Below, piece after piece: positions 59,827 through 64,000 of a stretch of DNA of 64,000 nucleotides. The stretch comes from Steromphala cineraria (Eukaryota; Mollusca; Gastropoda; Trochida; Trochidae), in the NCBI GenBank assembly GCA_916613615.1, contig OU744726.1:18107515-18171514 (forward strand), read 5' to 3'. Position numbers and translations under genes: made by a program. Under the pieces are notes generated by a model that saw nothing but the letters and a program-made list of their open reading frames with translations, searched no databases and was not told where the DNA came from. How positions within the stretch are numbered: the first letter of the stretch is position 1; each line of letters begins with the position of its first letter.

Positions 59827-61894
59827 ACAGCGCTGATGGAGCTCCAATGTTAGGTCTTTTTATAACAAGGACACAAACACACCGGATCTACTCCCAATGA
59901 CATTACTGTTCATTACATTCCCACTGTTTCTGTTGGTTTAAAAACTCGATAAAAAGGCCCTTGGGCAGTTTTATAAGTATGTCCTCCTCCCATTGGCAAT
60001 CCACGCGGGCATCGAGTATACTTTTCAATAATATTCGCGGGTCATATTTTATCATTCAATTAGAATGCAAGCTTAACATGTGACTTAAATTGCAATATAT
60101 GGTTTAATATGTACATTTATATGATTTGGAATCTTTAGGGGAGAAAACAAACTATTTTGAAAATCTACACTTCAGTATGAATAACATTTCATTAAGGTTT
60201 CACCATAACGCCAAGGTAGATCTTTACAAATGATGATTGTTCAATGTTGCAAATATAAATAGGTTAGGTTTTATAGTTTCTAAGTTCTGGTCAGGGATCA
60301 ATCTGCCAATCATCAATGGACTGAGATAATAAACATCATAAATTTCAAAAATTCAATTATAAAAAAGTGGTAAAGAAATAGGGTAAGAATATAGCCTTTA
60401 TTTAAAAACAAATGAGTTTACAAATATAAAAACAAGACAAACAAACAACTGATAAAGATGAATACAATGTTGATAATATAACACAAATAAAATTAATTTA
60501 AAAATATAGCATTTATTTGAACAAAACTATGCATGCACATGTTATCTAGGCTAAAAGATGAACCTTCAAAAATATGCAATTGCCACAGGAACCCACTCCC
60601 TAAAATCAGGTCATTTCTAAGATTTACAATCTATTTCAAGAACATTCGATTTAAAATATTAGATCAAAACACAAAGAAAAAGCTTGAAAAATTTTCAAAA
60701 TAAAGTTAAAAAATAATTGGTAAAAGAATCAATTTTCAGTGAATCTCGAAAAATGAGAATGAGTTTTCATAAATGTTAGGAAAACAATATATATACATGT
60801 ATATGTTAGCGACAATAGGGGAATCGGGAAAATAAGTCAAAAACATCTTTTATCATGTGCACTTGTTATATGGTGTTTCAACATAATAAACCTAAACTTC
60901 GTAATGTCCGCAATAAATAAGTTTCCAAAATAAACTATGACCAAAAAAAAGATCGCCACTTGGTGTTTATTGACCGCTTTTCAATCATCTATCATGACTT
61001 TTATATTTTCATTAAAGTTATGGTTTTTAGTCCTTTTCTATAAATCTAAAAAAAATTTAAAACTGTTTTATGTTAAGTGATTTAAACAACATTCTTTGTA
61101 ACCCTTTGACATTCGCTGTAAAAACTTGCTGGACGATCTTATAAAAACCATAGGTTTACATATCAAGACTCAATTGTATCAGGGCGTGGCATTCCATATT
61201 GAACTAAAACATTGTTACACAGTTCATTTGAACAATATAAAAAAATCCGAAGTAAAAGTCACAAATGAACGATTACTAAAGTTTTACCCTGGTCCTAAGA
61301 CAGTTTTCTTTTCATAACTTCTGATCATCGCTAAAAGTCATTTTTTATACTTTTACAGTTTAATTCATTTTTCATAAATAAAAACAAATTTAAACGTGCA
61401 ATGTGTGTAATGTATGTATGTAATAAAAATGTATATTCTTATGTAGTTATATATATGGAATCACTTTTGAAATAAAATTGTTAAGCCAACGGTAAAACTG
61501 CAATAATTTCAGGAAATATATGGATATTTTTTTCGTTGTTGGTATTCTTGATAAAAGAACATTTTAATCACATACTTATAAAATCGCTTGTATAAAGTCT
61601 TATCTCAGGGGGAACCACGTTTCACGAAAAAAGATAAATAAATCCATAATATATAAATAAAAAATGTTACGAAAAATGTACAAAACAAGATCATTTATGA
61701 AATTGAGGCTTCTCGGATATAAGAGAACTTTTATAACAAAATGATAAAAATTATATAAATTTCAATGCTTGCTAAAATAATAAAATAATTCGAAACAAAA
61801 TAGAAAATTTCAAAAAAGGCTAGCTAAAAAGAAAGCCAAATATAAACGACGAAATCATAGCAAAATATTTGATGGAAAGCTGATCATAAAAGTT

Positions 61895-61978
61895 TCAGGT
61901 CGACTGGAAGTTCTCGTACACAGCATTGACAGTCCTCTGGTACTCCTTGACCATCCGGTAGCAGAACTTGTACTGCTC
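61895..61978 (-). CDS. Terminal exon of a second receptor-type tyrosine phosphatase
   Basis: After a good acceptor (ACCAACAG) the minus strand encodes EQYKFCYRMVKEYQRTVNAV then YENFQST and a TGA stop: 27 residues. The EQYKFCY start matches the Q-loop region that ends the D2 domain of receptor PTPs (commonly QYxFCYxxxxEYL). No further exons are found up to the right edge; 62000-64000 would be its last intron. It is on the same strand as the large RPTP gene, which suggests a tandem paralogue pair. Confidence 0.65.
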   Translation of the reverse strand, partial: EQYKFCYRMVKEYQRTVNAVYENFQST

Positions 61979-62097
61979 CTGTTGGTAGAAAATGCTAAGG
62001 TCAGCAATTTTATACAGGAAATCTAGAATCTTCATCATTTAAACAAGCAGCCTTGCTTTCAGTAACACGTTGTTGGCGGCATGTATCCTACTTTTAA

Positions 62098-63119
62098 CCC
62101 TCACGCAGTATCGTGGGGCCTTTGAGGCACGGTTACATGTTTGACATTACCCAGAATCAACACATTTGAACTAATCGACTTCTTACTTCATGTATTCCTC
62201 CATTAGTATGTTTTCTAAGGCTACATCTGATGTCATAACTGTAGACAAGATACTGCTTTTTTTATTGACGTTTTAAGAAAATACATACGTTTGCTGTAAG
62301 CTCGGGCCTCAAAGGCCCAGAGTGAATAAAACCCTTGTTTCGGTACAAAATATACAGAATCGCAATAGAAAAATAAATAAATATTACCCCTTGAGATTAC
62401 TTCCTGAGGTAGATAAACCAACATCCGAAAAACATTACAAAGCAAAAATAATATACTCTCCAAAAACTGAAACGCATATGTAATTTTTCAGAGAATCTTT
62501 TTCTTCGCCTTAAAAAACTAAAAAGGGTCATGATTTCAATGATATCAAAGCGAAAATTGTCAAATGTTAAAGAGTGAGCTAAAACAAGAACACTAGTTTT
62601 AGGTTTGTTTCCGTATTCTGTTAATCACAAGATGGCGTTTAAGTCAGTCTTATGAATTCCTGGCATTTGCAAAAATTCTTGCTTGACTTCCCCTTGTAAA
62701 TAAATAGACACATTGATTGAGTCCCCATGCAGTATTACCCCAATCTTTCTGCAATGCAATGACCAGTTTTTGTCGATGCATAATGTTAACCTTTGTTCCA
62801 TGTAAACTTAAATAACGAAATTTGAAACAATAGGTATCACATGATCTAGCTTTTACTGTTACATGTACGTGAATTCTGCTCTCTTTACACTTACTCTAAA
62901 TAAAGTTTTACCAAAAAAGCCTGCAAATGAGTCTCAAATAAACATATCACCGATCAGTTGGTAAGGATTGGAACACAAAGGTGACATAATATACATAACA
63001 TCATAAATAATATTGACCCTTTTTCTCTCTCAGCGTTCCTGAATTACATGTGCATGTGCCCGGGCCTCTGAGGCCCACATGGCCGCAAAGGTGGTGTCAT
63101 TAACGATACTGCGTGAGGG
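62098..63119. mobile_element. 1.02-kb TTAA-flanked element
   Basis: TIRs CCCTCACGCAGTATCGT at both ends, with TTAA at 62094-62097 and 63120-63123. A GGGCCT(C/T)TGAGG motif lies just inside each end. Non-coding. It lies in the intron of the second phosphatase gene. Confidence 0.75.
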
Positions 63120-63699
63120 TTAACATTGAGTAGTTTGCGGGCGCTCGCCAACATCTTAGTAAATTTCGTGTTACTGAACTCAGGGCTGCTAGATCAGCGT
63201 TTGCAAATAGTGTAGCACATACCATACTCTGAAATGAATCAAAATGCTACGTTCGTCTAAAAGATTGTTATTCATGACTTCTGGAGGAGTCTGATTCTTT
63301 CCACCAATGGAATTGTTATCTGAAGTAACCGATTCCCTTCATTTGGTCAGTGTTGCTTTTGCTTGATGAGAGTTATTTCATTGGCTCATAGAGAGCGATG
63401 CGATGTTGTTTTTCTTGTAAGATTTATAGTAGGAAGTAAGCTAATACAAAAACACCTATCCCCTATCTGATTAGCCTAAATGACTGAAAGACGGCCCGGT
63501 TATATTGCGAATCCGAATTTTATACCATTCTCATGCATCTACTTCCAACCAACGTTTACGTATTACATTTGTTATGAATCAAGTTATATATTAATTTATC
63601 CAACTTTGTTATTCCCCACATCCAATTTGGTGAAGAGGTGAGTATGTACTCCATAATGTTGTCATTTTCACAAAACAGCCATTTTGACCGCTATTTAAC

Positions 63700-64000
63700 A
63701 GACCTAAGCTCCGCCCACATTAATGCCGCTATCCTCATGTGAGTTCAGGTCAAAAGATCATGAAAATGTCTGAATAATTTTTTTTAAAAATATTTTAAGT
63801 CAATTATGATTTTCTAGTCTTAAATAAAGTCCCTTATGTATATTATGGTGGTTTCAATAGTCACTGCTAATAGTTACATTGTTAAACTAGTTCTTGATTT
63901 CTCAAGCCCTTGTTTTGTCCAATCATCAGACAACATTTCTGTAAACGCCGTAACGACCTCCACATTAGGGTTCATTGAAATGTTAACCAATCACATGACC
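63700..64000. repeat. Dispersed repeat, further copy at the right edge
   Basis: Relative of 45770-46000: both carry TTATGGTGG, a TACATTGTTAAA block, CAATCAT/ACTAATCAG and CTCCAC(A/T)TTAGGGTTCA in order. It may continue past the window. Confidence 0.45.

Larger units (their letters stand above)
58283..61894. other. Intergenic and 3' flank of the second RPTP gene
   Basis: No gene recognised. The part near 61894 should be 3' UTR of the terminal phosphatase exon; many TTTATT (AATAAA on minus) hexamers occur, so none can be chosen. Confidence 0.45.

Overview
This is an animal nuclear genome window: AT-rich, intron-rich, with GT-AG introns and many short inverted-repeat elements. A lectin-EGF-phosphatase receptor built from symmetrical phase-1 exons, together with this repeat landscape, suggests a lophotrochozoan, most likely a bivalve mollusc. 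That placement is an inference; no species marker is visible.

Positions 394-42955 (minus strand) hold one large gene for a receptor-type tyrosine phosphatase. I traced 34 exons with matching splice phases. They encode 1438 residues before the gene leaves the window at the left edge. Domain order is signal peptide, a Cys-rich module, a fucolectin-type (FTP/F5-8C-like) domain, 14 EGF-like modules (one exon each), a transmembrane helix, an active phosphatase domain D1 (WPD loop and HCSAGVGRTG) and a degenerate D2. The EGF exons arose by tandem duplication of exon plus intron. Dead pieces remain: a donor-less exon, an exon scar, an exon on the opposite strand and a stop-containing copy of a lectin exon. 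A single terminal exon at 61895-61978 (minus) is the C-terminus of a second receptor phosphatase, so the locus is probably a tandem cluster.

Between the two phosphatase genes lies the most notable object, a complete 9.06-kb DNA transposon (47635-56695). It has 85-bp terminal inverted repeats (82/85 identical) and a 5-bp target duplication (GTTAT). It carries two convergent intact genes. The plus-strand gene (3 coding exons, 1497 aa) joins a complete YqaJ/lambda-exonuclease-type nuclease to a region with a candidate RNase-H-fold Asp/Asp/Glu triad. The minus-strand gene (2 exons, 247 aa) encodes a seven-finger C2H2 protein. Both ends carry iterated CGGATT(A/G) motifs. I cannot assign it to a named superfamily from sequence alone.

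The remaining DNA is introns and intergenic sequence rich in non-autonomous elements. These include five fold-back elements, each pairing a hairpin with a cluster of exact TGACGTCA sites; three elements flanked by TTAA; a Mutator-like 1.4-kb element with about 325-bp inverted repeats and a 10-bp duplication, lying 130 bp from the transposon; a TA-flanked pogo-like MITE; a 1.27-kb higher-order tandem repeat built on ACCGTTACC; and SINE-like remnants.
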